Positions 31,281 through 39,470 are shown, numbered from the stretch's first letter. The stretch is DNA of 64,000 nt from Pseudonocardia oceani (GCF_019263585.2 NZ_JADQDF010000001.1:5156501-5220500), one strand, 5' to 3'. Numbers and translations are program-made. Notes: a model not told the origin generated them from the sequence alone.

Positions 31281-31298
31281 GTGAGGCTGTCGTCGTGA
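31281..31298 (+). other. Five-codon leaderless mini-ORF coupled to the methyltransferase
   Basis: GTG AGG CTG TCG TCG TGA begins six nt after TACGCT (31269-31274) and its TGA overlaps the GTG of the methyltransferase (GTGA at 31295-31298). It may start a leaderless message and hand ribosomes to the next gene. The GAGG inside it can also serve as a ribosome-binding site. Confidence 0.4.
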
Positions 31299-32086
31299 AC
31301 GCACCTGCCGGGAGCAACGCGGGACCCGACCCGACGGGCACGGTGCCGCCCGGCCCCGTGCACCGAACGCTGGAGGCCGAGGTCGCACGGGCGGCCGGGC
31401 GGGCCCGGTCGCGCGGTGACGAACCGCGCGTCCTCGACGTCGGCGGGGGAAGCGGGGCGTGGGCGGTGGCGCTGGCCCGGCTGGGCTGCGTCGTCACCGT
31501 CGTCGACAACAGCCCCAACGCGCTCGCCGCGCTGCACCGCCGCGCCCGCGACGCCGGCGTCCACGGTCGCGTCACGCCCGTCCAGTGCGACGTCGACGCC
31601 CTCGCCGACGTCGCGCCGGCCGGTGGCGCCGACCTGGTGCTCGGCCACGGCCTGCTCGAGGTCGTCGACGACGCGCCGCACGCCCTGCGGGCCCTCACCG
31701 ACGCCACGGCCCCCGGCGGCGCGGTCTCGGTCCTCGTGGCCGGGCGGCACGCCGCGGTGCTGGGCCGCACGCTCGCCGGACGCCTCGCCGAGGCGCGGGC
31801 CCTGCTCACCGACCCGCACGGCCGTTCCGGGCCCGACGACCCGCTGCGCCGGCGCCTCGACGCCACCGAGCTCCGCGCGCTGCTCGACGACGCGGGGCTG
31901 CTGCCCGAGCTGGTCCAGGGCGACGGCGTCCTCGAGGGCTGGGTCCCCGGCTCCGTGCGCGACAGCGGCCCGGCGGCCACGCGAGCCGTCGCCGAGCTCG
32001 AGGTGCTGGCCGCGGCGCGCCCGGCCCTGCTGGAGCTGGCGGCCCGGCTGCACGTCCTGGCACGGCGGCCGCTGCCGCCCGGGTGA
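31295..32086 (+). CDS. Class I SAM-dependent methyltransferase
   Basis: 263 residues. Motif I is RVLDVGGGSGAWAVALARLG, motif II is VVTVVDNSPNALAALHRRA, then DVDALADV and the motif IV region ADLVLGHGLLEVVDD. The C-terminal third has LDATELRALLDDAGLLPE, typical of small-molecule methyltransferases. The substrate is unknown. GTG at 31295 follows GAGG by 8 nt and overlaps the mini-ORF stop. It is the likely counterpart of a methyltransferase found next to the DUF3040 gene in other actinomycetes. Confidence 0.82.
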   Translation: MNAPAGSNAGPDPTGTVPPGPVHRTLEAEVARAAGRARSRGDEPRVLDVGGGSGAWAVALARLGCVVTVVDNSPNALAALHRRARDAGVHGRVTPVQCDVDALADVAPAGGADLVLGHGLLEVVDDAPHALRALTDATAPGGAVSVLVAGRHAAVLGRTLAGRLAEARALLTDPHGRSGPDDPLRRRLDATELRALLDDAGLLPELVQGDGVLEGWVPGSVRDSGPAATRAVAELEVLAAARPALLELAARLHVLARRPLPPG

Positions 32087-32265
32087 TCCCGCGCACCCCG
32101 AGCGGGGGCGGCGGACCGTCAACAGGTCGACGGCCGGTGGTGCCGGCGGTCGCTCCGCCCAGGTCGGCGGGGGCGCCGTGGGCTGCGGCAGGTGGTCGAA
32201 CGGTCGCGCACCGTGGTCGCCGCCCACCGGACGGGGTCACCCGGACGTGCCGCCGGTGAACCGGA

Positions 32266-32317
32266 ACCACCCGCTCGACGAGTGCGGGTGGTCGACCGGC
32301 CCGCGGCCTCGTATCCT
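32266..32317 (+). promoter_or_regulatory. Promoter and inverted repeat before the DUF3040 gene
   Basis: ACCACCCGC (32266-32274) and GCGGGTGGT (32284-32292) form a perfect 9-bp inverted repeat with a 9-nt spacer. TATCCT at 32312-32317 is a good -10, so the right arm overlaps the expected -35. The rest of the 325-bp gap (32087-32411) holds no convincing gene. Confidence 0.45.
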
Positions 32318-32411
32318 CTGTTCCAGGAGGCCCAGCCCGGGCGTTCGTCGCGTCGTTCCGGCACCATGGAAGATGACCGACAACAGCACAAGCAGTGCCG
32401 GAGGCGATGTA

Positions 32412-32810
32412 ATGCCCCTCTCCGAGCACGAGCAGCGGCTGCTCGAGCAGATCGAGCGCGCTCTCTACGCCGAGGACCCCAAGTTCGCTTCGACCGTGCG
32501 CGGCGGTCGGTTGCGCAAACCGACCCGTCGCCGGCGCATGCAGGGCGTCGCCCTGTTCCTGCTCGGCCTCGTCATGCTCGTCGTCGGCGTCGTGATCCAG
32601 TCCCTGTCCGGCGGCGGCGGCGGCATGATCGCCCTCATCGTGCTCAGCGTGCTCGGGTTCGTCGTGATGCTCGGCGGATCGGTGCTCGCGGTCACCTCGT
32701 CGGGGAAGGCGCCCGCGGGCTCCGGCACCCCCGCCGAGGCCGAGAAGGAGAAGAACGGCTTCACCGGCCGGATGGAGGAGCGCTTCCGCCGCCGGTTCGA
32801 GCAGGAGTAG
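32412..32810 (+). CDS. DUF3040 membrane protein (Rv2169c-like)
   Basis: 132 residues. It starts MPLSEHEQRLLEQIERALYA with DPKFASTVRG, the DUF3040 signature. Two membrane helices follow (GVALFLLGLVMLVVGVVIQ and MIALIVLSVLGFVVMLGGSV) and a charged tail ends RMEERFRRRFEQE. ATG at 32412 has GGAGG seven nt upstream; an in-frame ATG at 32373 lacks a ribosome-binding site. Function is unknown; it is usually just outside the dcw cluster in mycobacteria. A strong hairpin follows. Confidence 0.88.
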   Translation: MPLSEHEQRLLEQIERALYAEDPKFASTVRGGRLRKPTRRRRMQGVALFLLGLVMLVVGVVIQSLSGGGGGMIALIVLSVLGFVVMLGGSVLAVTSSGKAPAGSGTPAEAEKEKNGFTGRMEERFRRRFEQE

Positions 32811-32831
32811 CCGCTCCCTCCCGCACATCCG

Positions 32832-32870
32832 TCGCAGCGCCCGGACCGATCACCGGTCCGGGCGCTGCGA
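32832..32870. terminator. Bidirectional 17-bp terminator hairpin
   Basis: TCGCAGCGCCCGGACCG at 32832-32848 pairs perfectly with 32854-32870 around a 5-nt loop. It lies between the convergent DUF3040 and transglutaminase genes and can terminate both. Confidence 0.85.
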
Positions 32871-32895
32871 TGCCTCCGGGGAGAGGGGGCGAGGC

Positions 32896-35154
32896 TCAGA
32901 CCGATGTGGGCACCGGCGCCTCGGGCGCCGACCGCGCCGGCCGGACCAGCACCGACGGCGGCAGCAGGCGCCCGCGCAGCGACACCGGGCTGCCCGCGGC
33001 GATCCCGTCGCGCACGACCCGGACCGGGCCGGCGAGCTCGCCCGGCTCGGGGTGCCGGTCGCCGAACCAGCTCGCCTCGACGGCCCCGACGACCGTCCGC
33101 ACCGCGTCCTGGGCGGCGGCGTCGAGCCGGTGCTCGCGCACCAGCCGGCGGGCCGCCGCGCGGATGGTGTCGGTGGGCGGCACGGGGACCCGCCGGTCGA
33201 CCGAGGTCGCCACGATCTCGTCCCAGGCCGCCCCCGCGGCCCCGGTGCCGCCTGCGGCCGCGGCCGCGAGCCGCGACCGCCCGCGCAGCGCCCGCAGCGC
33301 GGCGGGCACCAGCGCGACGAGCACGAGGCCCAGCACGACGAACAGCGGCCACAGCGGGAGGCCGGGGTCGCCGACGACGGGCGCGGGTGCGGCCGCGTCG
33401 AGCGGCTGCTCGCCCGGGGCCGCGGTGGGCGCGGTGGTCGGCGCCGCCTCGGCCGGTGCGGCCGGGGCGGCCCCGGCTCCGGCGCCCCCACCCGCGGCCT
33501 CGGCGCGCGCGGCCTCGACGTAGGGAGGGGTGATCGTGCGGCCGTCGGTGAGGGGCGTCGGGTCGAACGTGGTCCAGCCGATGCCGGGGAACCACGCCTC
33601 GACCCAGGCATGCGCGTCGGCGGTGCTCACGGCCCGGTAGTCGCTGATCGGCGAGCCCGCGGTGAAGCCGACGGCCACCCGCGCCGGCACGCCGACGCTG
33701 CGCAGCATGACCGCCATCGCCGAGGCGAACTGCTCGCAGTAGCCCACGCGGCCGACGGTGAGGAACTCGACGAGCGCGTCGTCGCCCGCGGGCGGGGCCG
33801 TGGCCAGGTCGTAGGTGAACTCGGTGCCGGGCCCGGTGAAGTACTCCTGCAGCGCCATCGCGCGGTCGAAGTCGGTGGCCGCACCGGCGGTGACCTGCTG
33901 CGCGATCTCGGTGACCCGCGGGTCGACGCCGAGGATGGTGGCGTAGATGGCGGCCGGTCGCTCGCCCTGCGCCGCGCGCAGCAGGTCGGTCGTGGGCGCG
34001 GGCAGGAACGCCCTCTCGGTCCACGTCTCCTGCTGCTGGGGGCGGGCGGTGTAGGCGATGCCGCTGGGCTCGTCGTAGACGAACAGGTCGGGTGCGAGGC
34101 CGCCGATGCCCAGCGGGGCGCCGTAGACGGGGAGCCAGTAGTCGCGGAAGCCGACGTTGCCGATCGACACGTCGACGACGTCGCCGGGCACGCCGGGCTG
34201 CGTGAACGGCCCCTCCGGCGCCACGCCCGGCCCGGGCCGCGTGGCCTGCCAGCCGATCCCGGACTGGTAGTCGCTCAGCGTCAGGGCGCGCAGGTACTGC
34301 GGCCGCGCCAGGCCGCGGACCTCGAACAGGGGAGTGGGCTCGCTCTGGTCGAGCTGGCCGCGCAGCGCCGTGAACGGGCTCAGGCCGATCGCACCGCGGC
34401 CGGTGCCGTCCTCGCCGCCGTCGAACCGGCCGGCCGTACCGACGAACGCGGTGGCCGTGCCGAGCAGGAGGGCGACGACCGCCGCCCCCGCGACGAGCAC
34501 CGCGCCGCCGGGGATCTGGCGCCGGTCGCCGTCGGGCGCGAGCAGCAGGACGCCGAACCCGGCCGCGGCGACGGCGAGGGTCCACCACGGCAGCAGGTCG
34601 TCGGCCAGGGCCGCCGGTACGGCGAACGCGGCCAGCAGCGGCACCCCGGCCGCGGCCGGCGCCCCCGCCCCGACGACGGCCAGGTGCACCGCCACCGCGA
34701 GCAGCCCGAGCGCGGCCGTGACCAGGAACAGGATCTCCGGGGTGGCGGCGACGGGCGCGGTGCCGACGTCGATCTGCGCGCCGGCGCCCGCGAGCAGCGC
34801 GCCCATGTCGCCGAGTGCTGTGGGCCCGGGCAGCACGCGCGCCACGCCGTCGTCGCTGAACAGGGCGGTGAGCAGGCCGAGCACGGCCGCCACCTGCACC
34901 AGGGCGACGGCGACGGCGGGCACCCGCGGCACCAGCGCCCCGACGACGCCGACGGCTGCGACGAGCGCGACGGCGCAACCCGCGTACCCGAGCCAGGACC
35001 AGCCCTGCACGACCGACGAGACCGGGGCGGCGGCGAGCAGCACCGCCACCGCGCACAGCAGGGGGGCGAGCGGCCGCACGACCGGCCCGGGGACGGGCGG
35101 CGCGGGCGGGGGAGGCGGCGCGGAGCGCAGCGGGCGGGGGGCGGTGAGGGTCAT
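32896..35154 (-). CDS. TgpA-like transglutaminase-domain membrane protein
   Basis: 752 residues. About six membrane helices lie in residues 35-225 (DUF3488 region), then a large extracellular part. The transglutaminase core has all three catalytic residues: Cys in VGYCEQFASAM (about 470), His in TADAHAWVEAWF (about 514) and Asp in TTFDPTPLTDG (about 532). One more membrane helix (about 590-610) precedes a C-terminal DUF4129-like segment. The cross-linking or peptidase substrate is unknown. ATG overlaps the DUF58 stop (ATGA), so it is co-translated with DUF58 and MoxR, a set known across bacteria. Confidence 0.9.
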   Translation of the reverse strand: MTLTAPRPLRSAPPPPPAPPVPGPVVRPLAPLLCAVAVLLAAAPVSSVVQGWSWLGYAGCAVALVAAVGVVGALVPRVPAVAVALVQVAAVLGLLTALFSDDGVARVLPGPTALGDMGALLAGAGAQIDVGTAPVAATPEILFLVTAALGLLAVAVHLAVVGAGAPAAAGVPLLAAFAVPAALADDLLPWWTLAVAAAGFGVLLLAPDGDRRQIPGGAVLVAGAAVVALLLGTATAFVGTAGRFDGGEDGTGRGAIGLSPFTALRGQLDQSEPTPLFEVRGLARPQYLRALTLSDYQSGIGWQATRPGPGVAPEGPFTQPGVPGDVVDVSIGNVGFRDYWLPVYGAPLGIGGLAPDLFVYDEPSGIAYTARPQQQETWTERAFLPAPTTDLLRAAQGERPAAIYATILGVDPRVTEIAQQVTAGAATDFDRAMALQEYFTGPGTEFTYDLATAPPAGDDALVEFLTVGRVGYCEQFASAMAVMLRSVGVPARVAVGFTAGSPISDYRAVSTADAHAWVEAWFPGIGWTTFDPTPLTDGRTITPPYVEAARAEAAGGGAGAGAAPAAPAEAAPTTAPTAAPGEQPLDAAAPAPVVGDPGLPLWPLFVVLGLVLVALVPAALRALRGRSRLAAAAAGGTGAAGAAWDEIVATSVDRRVPVPPTDTIRAAARRLVREHRLDAAAQDAVRTVVGAVEASWFGDRHPEPGELAGPVRVVRDGIAAGSPVSLRGRLLPPSVLVRPARSAPEAPVPTSV

Positions 35155-36362
35155 GTGGTGCTCCCGATGCTCTGCGCGACCAGGTCGTCCCACGCGCGGT
35201 CCGGCCCTACACCGGCGCGGGCGACGGCCACCCGCCAGCCGGCGGCGCGCAGGGCGGCGGCGGTGGCGGCGGCGTCGGGGCCGCGGCCCGCGGGGTCCCA
35301 GCTCGCGACGTCGAGCAGCAGGGCGTGCCCGCCCGCGGGCTGCCGCGCCACCAGTGCCTCCAGCTGCCCCGACTCCATCCCGCCCAGCACGGCGAGGACG
35401 TCGCCGGACAGCTCGGGCCCGGCGAGCTCGGTGCGCGCGGCGGGCCGCAGTGCGGCGAGGGCGTCGAGCAGGGGGTCGACGTCGCCGGACGCGGCGCCCA
35501 GCGCGGCACCGTCCTCGGTGACCATCGTGATGACCTCGCCCCGGCCGCCGAGGTGGGTGCAGATGCTCGCGGCGAGGCTGATCGCGACCTCCAGGCTGGA
35601 GTCGGGGCCGTGCCCGCGGTGGGCGGCGTCGCGGCGATCGAGCAGCACGGTGGTGCCGGTGCGCCAGGGACGCTCCTCGAGCCGCACCATCAGCTCGTCG
35701 TGGCGGGCGGTGCTGCGCCAGTGGACGCGGCGCAGCTCGTCGCCCTGGCGGTACTGGCGGACGAGGACGTCGGAGCGGCCCTGGCCCTGGTGGGCGAGCG
35801 CCGCGCCCGGGGTGCCCTCGCCCGAGCCCAGCGCCAGCGGCATCCCGCGCAGCCCGACGACCCGGGGGAGGGACACCAGCCGCGAGGCCGGCGCGAGCTC
35901 GCGCTCGAACTCCGCGAGGCCGAGCGGGTCGGTGGCGCTGCCGGTGAGCGGGCCGATGCGGTGCACCCCGCGCTGCGCCGGGACCAGCGGGTAGGACAGC
36001 TGTGCGCCGGCGCGGGGGGAGAGGTGGTGCACGGTGAAGCGGGGCGGCGCCTCGGGCTGCGGGCCTGCGGCGTCCGGCACGGCGTCGACCAGGCGCAGGG
36101 CCCCGACCAGCGGCCCGCCGCGCAGCGCGATCGACACCTCGACCTCACCGCCCGCGGGCACCCGTTCCGGCGAGGCGTCGCGGGTGCCGCGCACCGAGCG
36201 GCGCGTGCGCGCCGAGACGAGCAGCGCGAGCAGGGGGAGCAGCGCGACGAACGCGCCGACGCGGAGCAGGTCGCGCTCGTCGAGCACGAACGCCGAGACG
36301 GCGGTGGCGGCGCCGGCGGCGAGCAGGCAGCGACCGCGGGTCGTCAGCCCGGAGGAGCGCAT
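35151..36362 (-). CDS. DUF58-domain protein (MoxR-associated)
   Basis: 403 residues. Two membrane helices near residues 10-50 come first. The DUF58 core reads VRQYRQGDELRRVHWRSTARH with the strongly conserved HWR and R residues, preceded by a beta-rich region (RFTVHHLSPRAGAQLSYPLV). After it comes a vWA-like segment (TVLLDRRDAAHRG). It is thought to work with the MoxR ATPase in assembling or activating a periplasmic complex. ATG at 36362 begins 12 bp after MoxR ends. Confidence 0.9.
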   Translation of the reverse strand: MRSSGLTTRGRCLLAAGAATAVSAFVLDERDLLRVGAFVALLPLLALLVSARTRRSVRGTRDASPERVPAGGEVEVSIALRGGPLVGALRLVDAVPDAAGPQPEAPPRFTVHHLSPRAGAQLSYPLVPAQRGVHRIGPLTGSATDPLGLAEFERELAPASRLVSLPRVVGLRGMPLALGSGEGTPGAALAHQGQGRSDVLVRQYRQGDELRRVHWRSTARHDELMVRLEERPWRTGTTVLLDRRDAAHRGHGPDSSLEVAISLAASICTHLGGRGEVITMVTEDGAALGAASGDVDPLLDALAALRPAARTELAGPELSGDVLAVLGGMESGQLEALVARQPAGGHALLLDVASWDPAGRGPDAAATAAALRAAGWRVAVARAGVGPDRAWDDLVAQSIGSTT

Positions 36363-36373
36363 CGGCGGATCCG

Positions 36374-37312
36374 TCAGCCGCCGGACCGCGACGGCACCGG
36401 GTGGCGGCCGAGCAGCCCGCGGACGAGGTCGACGGCCGAGCGCCGCGACGCCTGGGCGTCCGGGGTGAGCAGCAGGCGGTGCGCCAGCACCGGCACCGCG
36501 ACGGCCTGCACGTCGTCGGGCACGACGAACCCGCGCCCGGCCAGCGCGGCCTGGGCCTTGGCCGCGCGCACCAGCTGCAGGGTGGCGCGCGGGGAGGCGC
36601 CGAGGCGGACCTCGGGCAGGCGCCGGGTGATCCCGACCAGGTCGACGCAGTACTGCCGCACCTCCGGCCCGAGGCGCACGTGCCGCACGGCCTCGATCAC
36701 GGCGTGCAGACGGCGGGCGTCGGTGACCGGGCCCAGGGAGTCGAGGGGGTCGACCGTGGCGTGCTCGTCGACCATCGCGAGCTCGGCCGACGGGTCGGGG
36801 TAGCCGACGGAGACGCGCGCGGTGAAGCGGTCGCGCTGGGCCTCGGGCAGCGGGTAGGTGCCGTCCATCTCGATCGGGTTCTGCGTGGCGAGCACCATGA
36901 ACGGGCTGGCCAGGGCATAGGTGGCACCGTCGACGGTGACCTGGTTCTCGGCCATGCACTCCAGCAGCGCCGACTGCGTCTTGGGCGACGCGCGGTTGAT
37001 CTCGTCGGCGATGACGATGTTGGCGAACACGGGGCCGGGCCGGAACTCGAACTCGGTGGTCTGCCGGTTGTAGATCGACATGCCGGTGATGTCGCCGGGC
37101 AGCAGGTCGGGGGTGAACTGCACGCGGCTCACCGAGCAGTCGATCGAGCGGGCCAGCGCCTTGGCGAGCGAGGTCTTGCCGACGCCCGGCACGTCCTCGA
37201 CGAGCAGGTGCCCCTCGGCGAGCAGCGTCACGAGCGCGACGCGCACGACGTCGGGCTTGCCCACGATGACCCGTTGGATGTTGGCCGCCACCCGCGCACT
37301 CAGTTCGGCCAC
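36374..37312 (-). CDS. MoxR-family AAA+ ATPase
   Basis: About 312 residues. Walker A is LVEDVPGVGKTSLAKALA, Walker B FANIVIADEINRASPKTQ, sensor 1 MVLATQNPIEMDGTYPLPE, and the arginine finger region is AQRDRFTARV. The C-terminal lid has GASPRATLQLVRAAKA. It is a chaperone-like ATPase. The start is uncertain: no ATG is near, GTG at 37312 gives a normal N-terminus, and the frame stays open to 37504 with a Pro/Arg-rich sequence that looks non-coding. The set moxR-DUF58-tgpA diverges from mraZ. Confidence 0.88.
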   Translation of the reverse strand: MAELSARVAANIQRVIVGKPDVVRVALVTLLAEGHLLVEDVPGVGKTSLAKALARSIDCSVSRVQFTPDLLPGDITGMSIYNRQTTEFEFRPGPVFANIVIADEINRASPKTQSALLECMAENQVTVDGATYALASPFMVLATQNPIEMDGTYPLPEAQRDRFTARVSVGYPDPSAELAMVDEHATVDPLDSLGPVTDARRLHAVIEAVRHVRLGPEVRQYCVDLVGITRRLPEVRLGASPRATLQLVRAAKAQAALAGRGFVVPDDVQAVAVPVLAHRLLLTPDAQASRRSAVDLVRGLLGRHPVPSRSGG

Positions 37313-37504
37313 CTCGGCCAGGCCGAGCGCGGGGCCCGCGTCCCTCCCGGACCGGCGGCTCGTCGTCGTCCCCCGACCTCCTCCTCGCCGTCGGCTCCGC
37401 CCCGGCGGGGGTGGGTCCTGGCCCCAGTCTGTCAAACCGCCCGCGAACTCGGACCCGGACGGGTGACGTCGAGCCTCCCCACTCCGCCCCACCGGTGGAC
37501 CCAC

Positions 37505-37714
37505 CCGGTCCCCGGACCGCTCCGCTGCGCCCTACCGGCCTGTTCTCCCGGTGCGGAACCGGCGATTTGGTGACGCATCGTGATCGAACAACGCTCTGTG
37601 GGCTACGGGCGCCGTCGCGCGGCCGTGTGGTCCCCCACGAGGCCCCACCTCGTCCTACCGCCTCTGACCAGCGGATTTGGCGTCCGAGCAGCGCGACGAC
37701 ACGGTCATCCGGAG
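37505..37714. other. Upstream part of the moxR-mraZ divergent region
   Basis: About 210 bp with no convincing gene. TTGACA-like sequence occurs on the minus strand near 37434, but its -10 is not clear. Base composition is less extreme than in the genes. Confidence 0.3.
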
Positions 37715-37766
37715 TTGACGGTGGAGGGAAGTGGGGTAGTGTGGAGATCGCTGGGGCGCGCTGGGT
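37715..37766 (+). promoter_or_regulatory. mraZ promoter overlapped by MraZ boxes
   Basis: TTGACG (37715-37720) and TAGTGT (37737-37742) with a 16-bp spacer form a sigma-A-like promoter. From 37721, hexamers GTGGAG, GTGGGG, GTGGAG, CTGGGG and CTGGGT repeat every 10 bp, which is the direct-repeat pattern bound by MraZ in other bacteria. They overlay the spacer, the -10 and the start region, so MraZ should repress its own operon. Confidence 0.75.
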
Positions 37767-37799
37767 GGCCCTGGCCCGGCCGCGGTGGAGGTGGCGCCG

Positions 37800-38231
37800 A
37801 TGTTCCTCGGCACCTACACCCCGAAGCTGGACGACAAGGGGCGGCTCACGCTGCCCGCGAAGTTCCGGGACGAGCTGCGAGGCGGTCTGATGATCACGAA
37901 AGGGCAGGACCACTGCCTCTACGTGTTCACCAGGGAAGCCTTCGCCGAGATGGCCACCAAGGTCTCCTCGGCGCCGCTCACCAGCGAGTCGGCCCGGGCG
38001 TTCCAACGCAACCTCTTCTCCGGCACCGACGACCAGAACCCCGACTCGCAGGGCCGCATCGCCATCAACGCGGAGCTGCGGCGCTACGCGGGGCTCAGCA
38101 AGGACTGCGTGGTGATCGGCGCGTTCACGCGTGCCGAGATCTGGGACGCGCAGGCCTGGCAGCAGTACCAGGAACAGCACGAGGACGAGTACGCGAAAGC
38201 GCAGGAGGAGGTCCTTCCCGGGCTCATCTGA
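37800..38231 (+). CDS. mraZ: Transcriptional regulator MraZ
   Basis: 143 residues, two SpoVT/AbrB-type halves. MFLGTYTPKLDDKGRLTLPAKFRDEL is the first, with the DKGR DNA-binding loop, and NPDSQGRIAINAELRRYAGL with SQGR is the second. MraZ forms a ring and binds tandem repeats in front of dcw operons, usually repressing them. ATG at 37800 has GGAGGTGGCGCCG before it; an in-frame GTG at 37785 would add six residues. It is the first gene of the cluster. Confidence 0.95.
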   Translation: MFLGTYTPKLDDKGRLTLPAKFRDELRGGLMITKGQDHCLYVFTREAFAEMATKVSSAPLTSESARAFQRNLFSGTDDQNPDSQGRIAINAELRRYAGLSKDCVVIGAFTRAEIWDAQAWQQYQEQHEDEYAKAQEEVLPGLI

Positions 38232-38251
38232 GCCCGGTCGGGAACACGTTC

Positions 38252-38368
38252 GGTGTCCCCACCCGGGCGCCGCGTTCCTTCCCCGACGCATCCGGCCCTG
38301 GCGCACCTTCCCCGGTGCCAGGTCCGGCGGCGACGTGGAGGTGGGCGCGGCGTCCGGGTGGGGACACC
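38252..38368 (+). ncRNA. Structured element between mraZ and rsmH (mraW-RNA candidate)
   Basis: Outer arms 38252-38274 and 38346-38368 pair over 23 nt with a single mismatch. Inside, CCGGCCCTGGCGCACC (38292-38307) and GGTGCCAGGTCCGG (38314-38327) form a second hairpin with a small bulge and a TTCCCC loop. Comparative genomics has described a conserved actinobacterial mraW RNA motif at exactly this position, upstream of mraW (rsmH). I cannot test the covariance, so the family name is an inference. It could control read-through or translation of rsmH. Confidence 0.6.
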
Positions 38369-38463
38369 GCCGACCCTACCCAGGCTGGGGAGCACGGGTG
38401 GGGTTCGCGGACACCGGCGGCGGGGCACGACCGATCGGCGGCGGCAGGCGTGGGAGGTGAACG

Positions 38464-39447
38464 GTGCAGGATCACGAGGACGGGCCGGCTGGGGCCAGGC
38501 ACGTCCCGGTGCTCCTGGACCGCGTCGCCGAGCTGCTCGCCCCTGCGCTGAGCCGGCCCGGCCCACCTCCGGTGCTGGTCGACGCCACGCTGGGCCTCGG
38601 CGGCCATGCGGCGGCGTTGCTGGCGGCGCACCCGCGCCTCGTCCTCGTCGGGCTCGACCGCGACCCCGACGCCCTGGCGATGGCCGGGCGCCGGCTGGTC
38701 GCGTTCGCCGACCGCACGCACCTCGTGCACGCGGTCTACGACCGGATCGCCGACGTGCTCGCCGACCTCGGGCTGGGCCCCGTCGACGGCGTGCTGTTCG
38801 ACCTCGGCGTCTCCTCCCTGCAGCTCGACGCGGACGAGCGCGGGTTCTCCTACTCCCGTGACGCCGACCTCGACATGCGGATGGACCCCAGCACCGGTCC
38901 GACCGCCGCCGACGTCCTCAACACCTACCCGGTGCCGCAGCTCGCCCGCGTGCTGCGCGAGTACGGCGAGGAGCGGTTCGCGCTGCGCATCGCCCAGGCC
39001 GTGGGCAGGCGGCGGGCCACCGCCCCGCTCACGCGCAGCGCCGAGCTGGTCGAGCTGCTGTACTCGGCGGTGCCCGCCGCGTCGCGGCGCACCGGGGGAC
39101 ACCCGGCGAAACGCACGTTCCAGGCGCTGCGGATCGAGGTGAACGCCGAGCTGGAGGCCCTGCGCGGCGCGCTGCCCGCCGCGCTCGACTCGCTCGCCGT
39201 CGGCGGGCGCCTCGTCGTCCTGTCCTACCACTCGCTGGAGGACCGGATGGTCAAGCGGGAGCTGGCGGCGCGATCGGGATCGCGCACGCCGGTGGACCTC
39301 CCCGTCGAACTGCCCGGGCACGGGCCCGAGCTGCGGCTGCTCGTGCGCGGTTCGGAACAGGCGGGCGAGGACGAGATCGCCGACAACCCGCGGGCCGCGT
39401 CGGTGCGCCTGCGGGCGGTGGAACGGATCGGGGGAACAGCAGCATGA
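38464..39447 (+). CDS. rsmH: 16S rRNA m4C1402 methyltransferase
   Basis: 327 residues. GARHVPVLLDRVAELL starts the family, VDATLGLGGHAAALLA is motif I, GLDRDPDAL follows, and VLFDLGVSSLQLDADERGFSY is the family signature. HPAKRTFQALRIEVNAEL and VLSYHSLEDRMVKREL are the C-terminal motifs. It N4-methylates C1402 of 16S rRNA. GTG at 38464 has GGGAGGTGAACG. Its stop is overlapped by an eight-codon ORF leading into ftsL. Confidence 0.95.
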   Translation: MQDHEDGPAGARHVPVLLDRVAELLAPALSRPGPPPVLVDATLGLGGHAAALLAAHPRLVLVGLDRDPDALAMAGRRLVAFADRTHLVHAVYDRIADVLADLGLGPVDGVLFDLGVSSLQLDADERGFSYSRDADLDMRMDPSTGPTAADVLNTYPVPQLARVLREYGEERFALRIAQAVGRRRATAPLTRSAELVELLYSAVPAASRRTGGHPAKRTFQALRIEVNAELEALRGALPAALDSLAVGGRLVVLSYHSLEDRMVKRELAARSGSRTPVDLPVELPGHGPELRLLVRGSEQAGEDEIADNPRAASVRLRAVERIGGTAA

Positions 39448-39470
39448 GCACGAGGGTGGGGACAGCATGA
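39444..39470 (+). other. Eight-codon coupling ORF between rsmH and ftsL
   Basis: ATG at 39444 overlaps the rsmH stop (ATGA). It reads MSTRVGTA and ends in TGA at 39468-39470, which overlaps the ATG of the ftsL gene (ATGA). Its sequence also holds GAGGGTGGGG, usable as the ftsL ribosome-binding site. It may be a re-initiation relay, or simply a chance reading. Confidence 0.4.

Noticed and set aside
32373..32411. Earlier in-frame ATG for the DUF3040 gene
   Set aside because: No ribosome-binding site; the family signature begins at 32412, which has GGAGG at good distance.
32465..35056. 863-codon minus-strand frame overlapping the transglutaminase gene
   Set aside because: Another frame of a real gene; the transglutaminase frame has the catalytic triad and membrane helices.
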